In this document: positions 17,591-24,918 of the stretch, one piece after another
Numbering within the stretch: the first letter of the stretch is position 1
How the letters are laid out: each line of letters opens with the position of its first letter
NCBI RefSeq assembly: GCF_001475935.1
Contig: NZ_LDQA01000055.1
Location: 1 to 37,374 of the forward strand
Direction of reading: 5' to 3'
Length of the DNA stretch: 37,374 nt
DNA from: Aureimonas ureilytica
GTDB lineage: Bacteria > Pseudomonadota > Alphaproteobacteria > Rhizobiales > Rhizobiaceae
Translations under genes and position numbers: made by a program
Notes under the pieces: model-generated
The model's database searches: none
What the model was told of the DNA's origin: nothing
The model's input: the letters and a program-made list of their open reading frames with translations, nothing else

Positions 17591-18517
17591 ATGAATGCAG
17601 CAACGATCACCATGAGCGACGACGAGGGCGGTCGTCTCGTCAAGCGAACCGCAGTCTATACCGTCGCGATCGCCTGCCTGGTCTTGGGGATCAAATATCT
17701 CGCCTATCTCGTCACGGGCTCCGTCGCGCTCTTTTCGGACGCGCTCGAATCGATCGTCAATGTCGTGGCTGGCCTCATCGCTCTTTGGGCGGTGACGGTC
17801 TCCTACAAGCCCGCCGATGCCGATCACCCGTTCGGGCATACGAAGGCGGAGTATTTCTCCGCCGTCGTGGAAGGCGTCCTCATCGTTCTGGCGTCGCTGC
17901 TCATTCTGCGGGAAGCGTGGTACGCCTATCTCGAGCCGCGTGCCATGGACGCGCCGCTTCTCGGCATGGCCATCAATGGCGTCGCCACCGCCATCAACGC
18001 GTTCTGGGCTTCGGTTCTGATCCGCAAGGGGCGCGAGCACCGCTCGCCCGCGCTCGATGCGGACGGACGCCATATCATGGCCGATGTGGTGACCTCGGTC
18101 GGTGTCCTGGCTGGTCTCGGTGTGGCTGAGGCGACGGGTTGGGTGATCCTCGATCCGCTGCTGGCCGCGCTCGTCGCGCTCAACATCCTGCGCGAAGGCT
18201 GGAAGGTCGTCGCCGCCTCGCTCTCCGGCCTGATGGATCAGGCTTTGGACGGCCCGGATGATACGCGCGTGCGCGAGATCATTTCCACCATGGCCGAGGG
18301 CGCGCTGGAAGTTCACGACGTGCGCACCCGCATCGCGGGGCGTGCCATCTTCATCGAGTTCCACATGGTGGTGCCGAGCGCCATGAGCGTCGGCGACGCG
18401 CATGTCATCTGCGACCGGATCGAGGACGCCGTGCAGGGCGAATTCCTGAACGCCCGCGTGCTCATCCATGTCGAGCCGGAGGCCGAGGCCAAACAGATCG
18501 GCGTGCCTGTCCTCTAG
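17591..18517 (+). CDS. Cation diffusion facilitator (CDF) metal transporter
   Basis: The 308-residue protein has about six membrane helices (residues 20-210) and a cytoplasmic ferredoxin-like C-terminal domain (about 220-300). It fits the CDF family of metal-proton antiporters. The H-P-F-G-H-T-K-A-E-Y loop is typical. In helix 2 the metal-site positions read E-S-I-V-N instead of the D-x-x-x-D of zinc exporters such as YiiP, while helix 5 keeps H-x-x-x-D (H-I-M-A-D), so the metal is uncertain. The gene begins 3 nt after the trpE(G) stop with no promoter or terminator between, so it should be cotranscribed. A later in-frame ATG at 17612 is possible. Confidence 0.88.
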   Translation: MNAATITMSDDEGGRLVKRTAVYTVAIACLVLGIKYLAYLVTGSVALFSDALESIVNVVAGLIALWAVTVSYKPADADHPFGHTKAEYFSAVVEGVLIVLASLLILREAWYAYLEPRAMDAPLLGMAINGVATAINAFWASVLIRKGREHRSPALDADGRHIMADVVTSVGVLAGLGVAEATGWVILDPLLAALVALNILREGWKVVAASLSGLMDQALDGPDDTRVREIISTMAEGALEVHDVRTRIAGRAIFIEFHMVVPSAMSVGDAHVICDRIEDAVQGEFLNARVLIHVEPEAEAKQIGVPVL

Positions 18518-18551
18518 GCAGGTTTGCGCATTCTCAAGCTAAGCGGTTGAG

Positions 18552-18582
18552 AGGGCGGCGAATTTCGCTGCCCTTTTATTTT
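18552..18582 (+). terminator. Intrinsic terminator of the trpE(G)-CDF unit
   Basis: A 10-pair stem with one G-T pair (18552-18561 with 18565-18574) is followed by TTTTATTTT. It lies 34 bp after the CDF stop and closes the trp transcript. Confidence 0.9.
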
Positions 18583-18641
18583 GCGACTGCGAAGGCATTG
18601 GGCATTCCTTGCTGCAATGCAAGAGGGCGATCAATAGGAAG

Positions 18642-18657
18642 TGTGACTTACGTCACG
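18642..18657. promoter_or_regulatory. CRP/FNR-family binding site candidate
   Basis: TGTGA-N6-TCACG at 18642-18657 differs from the E. coli CRP consensus in one base. It lies 150 bp before the start of the secreted protein gene. The rest of this 288-bp gap holds the trp terminator and a CTTGC/GCAAG inverted repeat at 18608-18623. Which regulator binds is unknown; the rhizobial cAMP regulator Clr, as I recall, prefers a different motif. Confidence 0.5.
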
Positions 18658-18806
18658 AACGGACTGTTCGCTATTTGCTACTCGTAGGCGCGCACGGGAT
18701 CGCCTATCTCTCACTCATCGAACGACGCGGGACAGTAAAATTTCAGATCGGGGCGTTAGCCGATCGATCCCCGCCAGTCGCTACGACTTTGATGAGGAAT
18801 AAAATT

Positions 18807-19178
18807 ATGAAGACTTTCACGTTTGCGTCCGCTGCCGTGCTCTCTCTTGTTGCGCTCACCAGTGTTTCGTCTGCCGCGGGACTGGTCCCCGGATCCGATT
18901 TCTACGAAGAGGTCCAGGCTGATCATGCAGCCAACACGGTGATCGTGGGTTCGGCTGCGGCCAAGGGTGCGCCGATCGCAACCTTCGAAACCCGTTCGTT
19001 CGGCTATCCGGCTGGCGTCAGCGCCAATGAGGGCATTGTCCCCGGCTCGCGCGGCGAGACCCATGCCGCCGAGGCTCGCGACATCAACGCTGTTGCCAAG
19101 GGTGTCTACAACCACGGTGTGACCCCGGCCGCGAGCGTCTCGCAGCTTCTGGTTCCGGGCTCCGACACGGACTTCTAA
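18807..19178 (+). CDS. Small secreted protein with VPGS repeats
   Basis: The 123-residue product has a Sec signal peptide (cleavage near S-S-A-A, residues 21-24). The mature chain of about 100 residues has no cysteine. The tetrapeptide V-P-G-S occurs three times, at 27-30 (mature N-terminus), 78-81 and 116-119, with V-P-G-S-D near both ends. GAGGA 8 nt upstream fixes the ATG at 18807; the frame is open further upstream, but that part would put the signal peptide inside the chain. I do not recognise the family. A CRP-like site upstream and a strong terminator downstream mark it as a single-gene unit. Confidence 0.75.
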   Translation: MKTFTFASAAVLSLVALTSVSSAAGLVPGSDFYEEVQADHAANTVIVGSAAAKGAPIATFETRSFGYPAGVSANEGIVPGSRGETHAAEARDINAVAKGVYNHGVTPAASVSQLLVPGSDTDF

Positions 19179-19205
19179 TTCGGTCCGGCGTTGATCGCTG
19201 ATGCC

Positions 19206-19238
19206 AAGCCCGGCTTTCGAGCCGGGCTTTTTTGTTTT
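19206..19238 (+). terminator. Strong intrinsic terminator
   Basis: AAGCCCGGCT (19206-19215), loop TTCG, and a perfect complementary arm (19220-19229) are followed by TTTTTTGTTTT. It ends the small secreted protein transcript. Confidence 0.95.
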
Positions 19239-19308
19239 CTCGGAAAGCTCGATCGCGGACGGGCAGGGGCCTTGTGTTTCGAGGCGAGCCGCGCGAGACT
19301 GGGTTCCA

Positions 19309-19427
19309 TGAACCGGATCGAATCCCCTTTCGCCTCTCATGGCGTCGTCGCGGCAAAAGCCGCCACGGGATTCGCTCGACTTCTTCCGGCCCTTCTCGCG
19401 CTTACTGGCGATCGTCGGGCCCGTTAA
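19309..19427 (+). CDS. Possible leuA leader peptide, Leu-codon rich
   Basis: A 39-codon frame between a terminator and leuA holds five Leu codons within eight (CTT CTT CCG GCC CTT CTC GCG CTT, 19379-19402), seven codons before its end. Leader peptides with codons for the end product are typical of attenuated amino acid operons, and leuA attenuation has been proposed in Rhizobiales. No clear Shine-Dalgarno site is seen before the ATG. It could be chance, as the region is GC-rich and open in several frames. Confidence 0.4.
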
Positions 19428-19466
19428 GAAGAGGCGCCCGGCGATCGAGCCGGCGCTTTGCGCCTC
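19387..19466 (+). promoter_or_regulatory. Possible leuA attenuator
   Basis: Three mutually exclusive helices can be drawn. Helix 1:2 pairs GGCCC (19388-19392), inside the Leu cluster, with GGGCC (19417-19421). Helix 2:3 pairs CGGGC (19416-19420) with GCCCG (19436-19440). Helix 3:4 pairs 19434-19442 with 19449-19456 and is followed by TTT. An outer GAGGCGC/GCGCCTC pair (19431-19437, 19460-19466) is an alternative. The T-tract is short, which weakens the terminator reading. Confidence 0.4.
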
Positions 19467-19502
19467 CAGTCTCTTCGGCTTTACATCCATCCGAAATTTT
19501 GA

Positions 19503-19537
19503 AAGACGGCTTTACGCGCCCCTTGGCCGACCGTCTT
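19503..19537. repeat. Inverted repeat just upstream of leuA
   Basis: AAGACGG (19503-19509) is complemented by CCGTCTT (19531-19537) across a 21-nt loop, ending 23 bp before the leuA ATG. It could be a further leader structure affecting leuA translation, or an operator. Confidence 0.4.
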
Positions 19538-19560
19538 CGCCGAACGAGCAAGGTTCTTCG

Positions 19561-21246
19561 ATGTCCGCATCCTCTCCCGTCATGGCCAAGGCCTTCACCA
19601 AGTACCAGCCCTATCCGGCCGTCGATCTGACCGATCGCCAATGGCCTTCGCGTCGCATCGAGAAGGCGCCGATCTGGTGCTCGGTGGATTTGCGCGACGG
19701 CAATCAGGCCCTGGTCGACCCGATGGGTCACGACCGCAAGTCCCGCATGTTCGCGCTGTTGAAGGCGATGAACTTCAAGGAGATCGAGATCGGTTTCCCC
19801 TCTGCGTCGCAGACCGATTTCGACTTCGTGCGCTGGTGTGTGGAAGAGGGGGGCGTCGCCGATGATGTGTCCTTGCAGGTCCTCGTCCAGTGCCGCCCCG
19901 AGCTGATCACTCGCACCTTCGAAAGCCTGGAGGGCGCGCGCCAGCCCATCGTCCATTTCTATAACTCCACTAGTGAGTTGCAGCGCCGCGTCGTGTTCGG
20001 CAAGGATCGCGCCGGCATTCGTCAGATCGCGGTGGATGCGGCCAAGATGATCACCGATATGGCGGCCAAGGCCGGCGGCGGCTTCCGCTTCGAATATTCG
20101 CCGGAAAGCTTCACCGGCACCGAACTCGATTTCGCGCTGGAAATCTGTAACGCCGTTGCCGAAGTGGTGCAGCCGACGCCTGAGAACCGGCTGATCCTGA
20201 ACCTGCCAGCGACGGTCGAGATGTCCACGCCCAACATCCATGCCGACCAGATCGAATGGATGAGCCGCAATCTGGACAATCGCGACCGCATCCTCCTGTC
20301 GCTGCATCCTCATAACGACCGGGGCACGGCGATCGCCGCGACCGAACTCGGCCTCCTGGCAGGGGCGGACCGTGTCGAGGGCACGCTGTTCGGCAATGGC
20401 GAGCGCACGGGCAATGTGGATCTGGTGACCTTGGCGTTGAACATGTTCACGCAAGGCGTCGATCCCGAGCTGGATGTGTCCGACATCAACCGGATCAAGG
20501 ACGTCTACGAATATTGCAACCAGCTCGCGATCCCCGAGCGCCATCCCTATGTGGGCGAGCTGGTCTATACCGCCTTCTCGGGCTCGCATCAGGACGCGAT
20601 CAACAAGGGCATGAAGGCGCATAAGGTCGCCAACACGCCGGTTTGGGAAGTGCCGTATCTGCCGATCGACCCCCAGGATGTCGGCCGCTCCTATGAGGCG
20701 ATCATCCGCATCAACTCGCAGTCCGGCAAGGGCGGCATCGCCTATGTCCTGCAGGCCGATTACGGCTTGAACCTGCCGCGCAATCTGCAGATCGAGTTCC
20801 GCGAGGATATTCAGCGGATCACCGACGAGGAAGGCAAGGAACTGCCGGTCAAGCGCATCTATGATCGTTTCATCGAGCGCTATGTCGAGCAGCCGGGCGC
20901 GCGCCTGCGCTATGTCGAGCATTTCACCAAGGTGGAAGGCGATCGCAACAGCCGTCTGGTGGAGGCGACGATCATCGACAACGGGCAGGAGACGACGATC
21001 ACCGGGCGTGGCACGGGCGCCATCGACGGGTTCATCAACGCCCTGAACCGGCATTTGGGCTTGTCGCTGAGCGTCTCCGATTATTCCGAACATTCGCTCC
21101 AGCGAGGCTCGAATGCCAGCGCGATCGCCTATATGGAGGTCGAGCACGGAAACGGGCGCGTGTTCGGCGCGGGCATCGATCAGAATGCGACGACCGCATC
21201 GCTGAAGGCGATCGTCTCGGCGGCCAACCGAGCTCTGGAAGGCTGA
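19561..21246 (+). CDS. leuA: 2-isopropylmalate synthase
   Basis: The 561-residue enzyme condenses acetyl-CoA with 2-oxoisovalerate, the first committed step of leucine synthesis. The catalytic HMGL-type barrel begins near residue 38 with S-V-D-L-R-D-G-N-Q (Arg45, Asp46), and metal-binding H-P-H-N-D lies at 249-253. G-N-G-E-R-T-G-N-V is characteristic. The C-terminal part (about 425-561) is the LeuA dimerisation and leucine-feedback domain. The length fits the longer LeuA type rather than the E. coli form. The start at 19561 matches the usual family N-terminus; the frame is open back to 19339, but that stretch looks like leader sequence. Confidence 0.95.
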   Translation: MSASSPVMAKAFTKYQPYPAVDLTDRQWPSRRIEKAPIWCSVDLRDGNQALVDPMGHDRKSRMFALLKAMNFKEIEIGFPSASQTDFDFVRWCVEEGGVADDVSLQVLVQCRPELITRTFESLEGARQPIVHFYNSTSELQRRVVFGKDRAGIRQIAVDAAKMITDMAAKAGGGFRFEYSPESFTGTELDFALEICNAVAEVVQPTPENRLILNLPATVEMSTPNIHADQIEWMSRNLDNRDRILLSLHPHNDRGTAIAATELGLLAGADRVEGTLFGNGERTGNVDLVTLALNMFTQGVDPELDVSDINRIKDVYEYCNQLAIPERHPYVGELVYTAFSGSHQDAINKGMKAHKVANTPVWEVPYLPIDPQDVGRSYEAIIRINSQSGKGGIAYVLQADYGLNLPRNLQIEFREDIQRITDEEGKELPVKRIYDRFIERYVEQPGARLRYVEHFTKVEGDRNSRLVEATIIDNGQETTITGRGTGAIDGFINALNRHLGLSLSVSDYSEHSLQRGSNASAIAYMEVEHGNGRVFGAGIDQNATTASLKAIVSAANRALEG

Positions 21247-21285
21247 GGGCGCGAACGCGCATCGGCACTCGGCTCCGCTCGCGGT

Positions 21286-21304
21286 CAGGCTTCGCGAAAG
21301 CCTG
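21286..21304 (+). terminator. Weak hairpin after leuA
   Basis: CAGGCTT (21286-21292) pairs with AAGCCTG (21298-21304) over a five-base loop. There is no T-tract, so termination is uncertain. Nothing else is seen in the 130-bp gap. Confidence 0.4.
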
Positions 21305-21376
21305 CTCGATTAAGCACATGAGGTGGGCGGTGGCGAATCATGACGATCCGCCCACGCGACCAGTCGAGGGGGCAAG

Positions 21377-22009
21377 ATGGCCGAGGCCAAGTCCGCTGTG
21401 GCGGCGACGAACGGGACGAAGAGATTGGCGGACGCTGTGCGTGCCGCCAAGATCGCCGCCGCTCAGCGCACCGACATCGTGGTGGACATTCGCGAGGCCG
21501 ACCGCGCTCGACTGGAAATGTTTGCCGATGAACTGCAGCCGATCATGGATGCGGTTCCGCTGGATGACGATCTCTTCGATTTCACCTTGTCCAACGGCAC
21601 CCATCCGCGCTTCTGGATCGACGCGACGGCTCATGTGGTGATGGGCCGGGACCGTCGGACCTATCGCTTCGTTCGCGAAACCCGCCTGGGCCGTGTGACA
21701 CTGGTCGAGTCGCCCGAGCTTCGCTTCGTGGTGGACCGCGTGACCGACTATATCGCCGAGCGAATCGTGGAGCGGGACAAGGCCTTGGCCGTGTTCGACG
21801 GGCTGGGGTCGCGATTGTCCGCGCCGGAGCGCCCGGTGCAGACGCTGACCGCGCCGATCACCCCCGCTCACGATGCTCCATTGCGCTTACCGCAACGCCC
21901 CCGCTCTACCGATTTCGTGATCGCCCTGTCGTGGATGATGATCGGCATCGTGGTCGGCATCGGCGTTCTCCTGGCGATCATCGCGGCGCGCGGAACCCAT
22001 TTGTTCTGA
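21377..22009 (+). CDS. Conserved-looking tail-anchored membrane protein of unknown function
   Basis: The 210-residue product has a soluble, charged N-terminal part (residues 1-135), a Pro-rich linker (about 145-175) and one C-terminal membrane helix (about 180-203) with only a few residues beyond. There is no signal peptide, so the bulk should face the cytoplasm. The central part (about 55-130) has the mixed strand and helix look of a folded domain, with F-W-I-D and F-V-V-D-R-V-T-D-Y. I do not recognise the family. GGGGG 4 nt before the ATG supports the start. It is a single gene ending at a terminator and convergent with benE. Confidence 0.75.
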   Translation: MAEAKSAVAATNGTKRLADAVRAAKIAAAQRTDIVVDIREADRARLEMFADELQPIMDAVPLDDDLFDFTLSNGTHPRFWIDATAHVVMGRDRRTYRFVRETRLGRVTLVESPELRFVVDRVTDYIAERIVERDKALAVFDGLGSRLSAPERPVQTLTAPITPAHDAPLRLPQRPRSTDFVIALSWMMIGIVVGIGVLLAIIAARGTHLF

Positions 22010-22024
22010 AGCACCGCCCGCGCC

Positions 22025-22053
22025 AAGCGGCCGCTTCGTGCGGTCTGCTTTTT
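22025..22053 (+). terminator. Terminator between the tail-anchored protein gene and benE
   Basis: AAGC-GG-CCGC (22025-22034) pairs with GCGG-TCT-GCTT (22040-22050), with a small internal mismatch, and is followed by TTTTTCTT. A second short stem GCCCC/GGGGC (22079-22083, 22092-22096) with TTTT follows at the benE 3' end. Confidence 0.7.
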
Positions 22054-22101
22054 CTTCCCATGTCATGTTTCGAGAGCCGCCCCATCCGCTTGGGGCCGTT
22101 T

Positions 22102-23253
22102 TCATTTCCGGATGCGGGCTGCAAAAAGGGCGATGCCGCCGACCGCCAAGCCCCAGAACGGCGCGCTGATGCCCAAGAACGCCGTGCCGGATGCGGTTGT
22201 CACGAAACAGAGGATGGCCGCCTCCCGGTCCTGCGCCTTCGCGATCGTGCCGCTGAGGGCGTTGGTGAAGGCGCCGATCAAAGCCAGCCCGGCCATGGCC
22301 TGCACCAGAACCGGCGCCTGGCCTGCGAAAACCGTCACCCAGCCCGCTGCCAGACCGAAGGCGATATAGGCGAGCCCCGATACCACACCCGCCCACCAGC
22401 GGCGCGCGCGATCCGGACCCGCTTCGTCGCCCGCGCAGATGGCGGCCGTGATGGCCGCCAGATTGACCGCATGGCCGCCGAAGGGCGCGCAGAGAAGACT
22501 GAAGACGCCCGTCACCGTGAATAAGGGGCCGGGTTCGGGCGAGAAGCCGTTCACCTTCAGGACCGCAAGGCCCGGGATGTTCTGCGAGGCCATGGTGATC
22601 AGGAAGAGCGGCAGGCCGATGCCGATCATCGTCGCCAGAGACCAGTCCGGCGCGACAAAGACCGGTGCGGGCATGGCCGAGGCTTGGTCCATCGGCGCGG
22701 GATGCGTTGCGAGGATCAGAAGAACGGTCGCGACGGCTGCGGCTGGCACCGCCAAAACACGGCTCCAACGCCCGACCAGAAACCAGACCGCCACGATGGC
22801 AAGACCTGCCAGCGGCATGGCCGCGACGGCTTTGACCGGCGCCAGACACAAGGGAAGCAGAATCCCGGCCAGCATGGCATTGGCAAGCGAGACGGGGATC
22901 GCGGACATCGCCCGTCCGATCGGCTTCACCAGACCGGACAGGGTGACGAGCGCTGCGGCCAGGATGAAGGCGCCGATCGCCGCCGCAAAGCCGCCATGCG
23001 GCACGCCCGCTCCGGCCAGAAGCGCCGCGCCCGGCGTGGACCAGGCAATGGAAATCGGCATTTTCGTGCGCAGGGTGACGAGGATGCCGCACACCCCCAT
23101 CGCCACCGACAACGCCAGGATGCCGGACGCGGCCTGCTCCTGCGTGGCTCCCACACCGACAAGCCCCTGCAACACCACCGAAAACGAGCTGGCAAAGCCG
23201 ACAAAGGCGGCGAGGAGGCCTGCCGAGATGGCGGGCAGGGGCGGAAGGCGCAT
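22102..23253 (-). CDS. benE: BenE-family benzoate/proton symporter
   Basis: The 383-residue inner-membrane protein has about 11-12 hydrophobic helices and begins M-R-L-P-P-L-P-A-I, as is usual for BenE, whose studied members import benzoate with protons. Characteristic stretches are W-S-T-P-G-A-A-L, the repeated S-Q-N-I-P-G segment and F-G-G-H-A-V-N-L. The start at 23253 is chosen by family length (E. coli YdcO about 391 residues); upstream codons are open to 23355 but basic and unlike the family. The ribosome site is weak. No benzoate catabolic genes are nearby, so the natural substrate is uncertain. Confidence 0.88.
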   Translation of the reverse strand: MRLPPLPAISAGLLAAFVGFASSFSVVLQGLVGVGATQEQAASGILALSVAMGVCGILVTLRTKMPISIAWSTPGAALLAGAGVPHGGFAAAIGAFILAAALVTLSGLVKPIGRAMSAIPVSLANAMLAGILLPLCLAPVKAVAAMPLAGLAIVAVWFLVGRWSRVLAVPAAAVATVLLILATHPAPMDQASAMPAPVFVAPDWSLATMIGIGLPLFLITMASQNIPGLAVLKVNGFSPEPGPLFTVTGVFSLLCAPFGGHAVNLAAITAAICAGDEAGPDRARRWWAGVVSGLAYIAFGLAAGWVTVFAGQAPVLVQAMAGLALIGAFTNALSGTIAKAQDREAAILCFVTTASGTAFLGISAPFWGLAVGGIALFAARIRK

Positions 23254-23335
23254 GGCGAAGCTTTCGGCGGATCGTCGCGGATGGCCTGTCGCCTTACGAC
23301 CGATCCGAAAGTCGCCGCAAGCGGAATTCAGCCGA

Positions 23336-23394
23336 AGGCTGGTCCACTTCGCCATCGACGCTCAAGTTATGTCCAGGAGAAGTCGAACCAGCCT
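23336..23394. repeat. Long imperfect inverted repeat between benE and the phosphoesterase gene
   Basis: AGGCTGGT-cc-ACTTC (23336-23350) is complementary to GAAGT-cga-ACCAGCCT (23379-23394): 13 pairs with a small internal bulge and a 28-nt loop. It lies downstream of the phosphoesterase gene and upstream of benE, both on the minus strand. It might end the first transcript or control benE. Confidence 0.5.
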
Positions 23395-23424
23395 CTGCCT
23401 CCCGACGACCTCAGCAACAAGTGC

Positions 23425-24405
23425 CTAAAGCGCTGTTTCCGAATTCAACTCCGGCACCGGCGCTTTCGCGTCTGCGCGCGGTCGGGGATCGATCGCCGTA
23501 CCATTGGACAAGAGTTGTCGCTCGCGAATCCAGTCGATGCCTGATCCGTCCAGCCGCAAGCCGCGCTCTCGCTGCGTCAGCGACCATTGGCCTGGCCCGC
23601 CTTCGATCTCGAACAGATTGTAGCGCGACGGCGGCTTGGAGCTTCCGGCGCTCTGGCTGGCGGAGGGTACGCCGACCACAGGCACTTTCTCGCCGCTTGG
23701 ACCCGTCAGCCAATAGATCGTGTCGAGATGGGTGTGCCCGTGCAGGACGAGTTCCGCGCCCACATCGTGAATGACCTTGGAGAAGAACTGCTTGCCGATG
23801 AGGCGCTTCGACCAGGCTGCCGCGCCGGAGATCGGCGGATGGTGGATCATCACGACGCGAAACAGGCCGCGTTCCTTGGCCTCTGCCAGAAGTTTGGCCG
23901 TGCGCAGCGCCTGTCCGCGCTTGAAGGAACCGGTTGCGAAAAAGGGCGCGGTCGCCTCCGCGCTGGACGTCCCGATGATCGCGACCGGGCCGCGAACGCG
24001 CAGATAAGGGAAGTGCTTGGCTTCGGCCCCCAGCCTGTGATCGCCCATCATATAGGGATGCCATTCCCGGTAGGCGCGCTTGAGAGCGCCCGGTACATAG
24101 GCGTCGTGATTGCCGGGGATGACGGACACCCAGTCCGGCTTTCCCATGTCTTCCAGCCAGAGGCGCGCGCCGATGATCTCCTGCTTGGAAGCAAGATTCA
24201 CGAGATCGCCGGTGACGGCCACATGGTCGGGATGCTGCGCCTTCATGTCGTTGACGAGGCGCAGCAGCGTGTCGCCGAACATCGCCCGCTTTCGATTGCG
24301 CTGCCAGTTGATGTAGCCTGTGATCCGCTTCGAGGCGAGTTCCCGGTAGGAAAGCTCCGGCAGCGGGCCGAGGTGAATATCGGAGAGATGGGCGAGTCGG
24401 AACAT
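23425..24405 (-). CDS. Calcineurin-like metallophosphoesterase
   Basis: The 326-residue protein has all the motifs of the metallophosphoesterase fold: D-I-H (9-11), G-D (66-67), G-N-H-D (98-101), H-H (188-189) and G-H-T-H (223-226), which together bind two metal ions. The pattern is close to that of CpdA-like cyclic nucleotide phosphodiesterases, but the natural substrate cannot be told. There is no signal peptide, so it is cytoplasmic. The start at 24405 places the first metal motif near the N-terminus as usual; no clear Shine-Dalgarno site is present. It is divergent from the NUDIX gene over 45 bp. Confidence 0.9.
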   Translation of the reverse strand: MFRLAHLSDIHLGPLPELSYRELASKRITGYINWQRNRKRAMFGDTLLRLVNDMKAQHPDHVAVTGDLVNLASKQEIIGARLWLEDMGKPDWVSVIPGNHDAYVPGALKRAYREWHPYMMGDHRLGAEAKHFPYLRVRGPVAIIGTSSAEATAPFFATGSFKRGQALRTAKLLAEAKERGLFRVVMIHHPPISGAAAWSKRLIGKQFFSKVIHDVGAELVLHGHTHLDTIYWLTGPSGEKVPVVGVPSASQSAGSSKPPSRYNLFEIEGGPGQWSLTQRERGLRLDGSGIDWIRERQLLSNGTAIDPRPRADAKAPVPELNSETAL

Positions 24406-24450
24406 GGGGCAGCAAGTAGCCGATCGCGCCGGGATGGGAAGGGGCGGCGC

Positions 24451-24915
24451 ATGAAGCAACGCGCGCAACGTTGGCTCGGGTGGGCGCTGCGGCGCTGGGC
24501 GCTCCTGTCACGCCCCATGACGCTGGGCGTGCGGCTTCTCGCCTATGACGAGATGGGCCGCGTCTTCTTGGTGCGGCACGCCTATCGCGATGGCTGGTAT
24601 CTGCCGGGCGGCGCGGTCGATCCCGGCGAAACGGCGGTTGCCGCCGCGCGCCGCGAAGCCGAGGAGGAGGGACATCTTCTGTGCGAGACAGAGCCCCGCC
24701 TCGTCGCCGTGTTCTACAACAGGCGGGAGGGGCGGGACCATGTCCTCCTGTATCGCTGCGATCGCGTCCGGCAGCCGAGGCCGCGTCGGCCGGATCGCGA
24801 AATCGCCGAAACCGGCTTCTTCGCGCAGGACGCCTTGCCGGAGGGTGCGACGCCGGCTACGCGCCGGCGCATCGATGAAGATCGCACGGGCATGCCGCGC
24901 CCCGAAGACTGGTAG
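24451..24915 (+). CDS. NUDIX hydrolase
   Basis: The 154-residue protein holds one NUDIX domain (about residues 22-140). The NUDIX box starts at Gly54 and runs G-x5-E-x7-R-E-x-x-E-E, but the conserved Gly near its end is His, with a Gly one position earlier. It would cleave a nucleoside diphosphate linked to another group; the substrate is unknown. GGGAAGGGG before the ATG at 24451 is a good ribosome site. It ends 3 bp from the convergent reductase gene. Confidence 0.88.
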   Translation: MKQRAQRWLGWALRRWALLSRPMTLGVRLLAYDEMGRVFLVRHAYRDGWYLPGGAVDPGETAVAAARREAEEEGHLLCETEPRLVAVFYNRREGRDHVLLYRCDRVRQPRPRRPDREIAETGFFAQDALPEGATPATRRRIDEDRTGMPRPEDW

Positions 24916-24918
24916 CCC

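Noticed and set aside
15230-18469. A minus-strand open frame of more than 1000 codons opposite trpE(G) and the CDF gene
   Set aside because: It is antisense to two clearly recognised genes, shows no known motif, and long antisense frames are common in GC-rich coding DNA. The same applies to the long frames opposite dppABC, putA, fhs, leuA and the moxR cluster.
19339-19560. N-terminal extension of LeuA in the same open frame
   Set aside because: The extension is basic and unlike LeuA; the family N-terminus begins at 19561, and the region has leader-like features.
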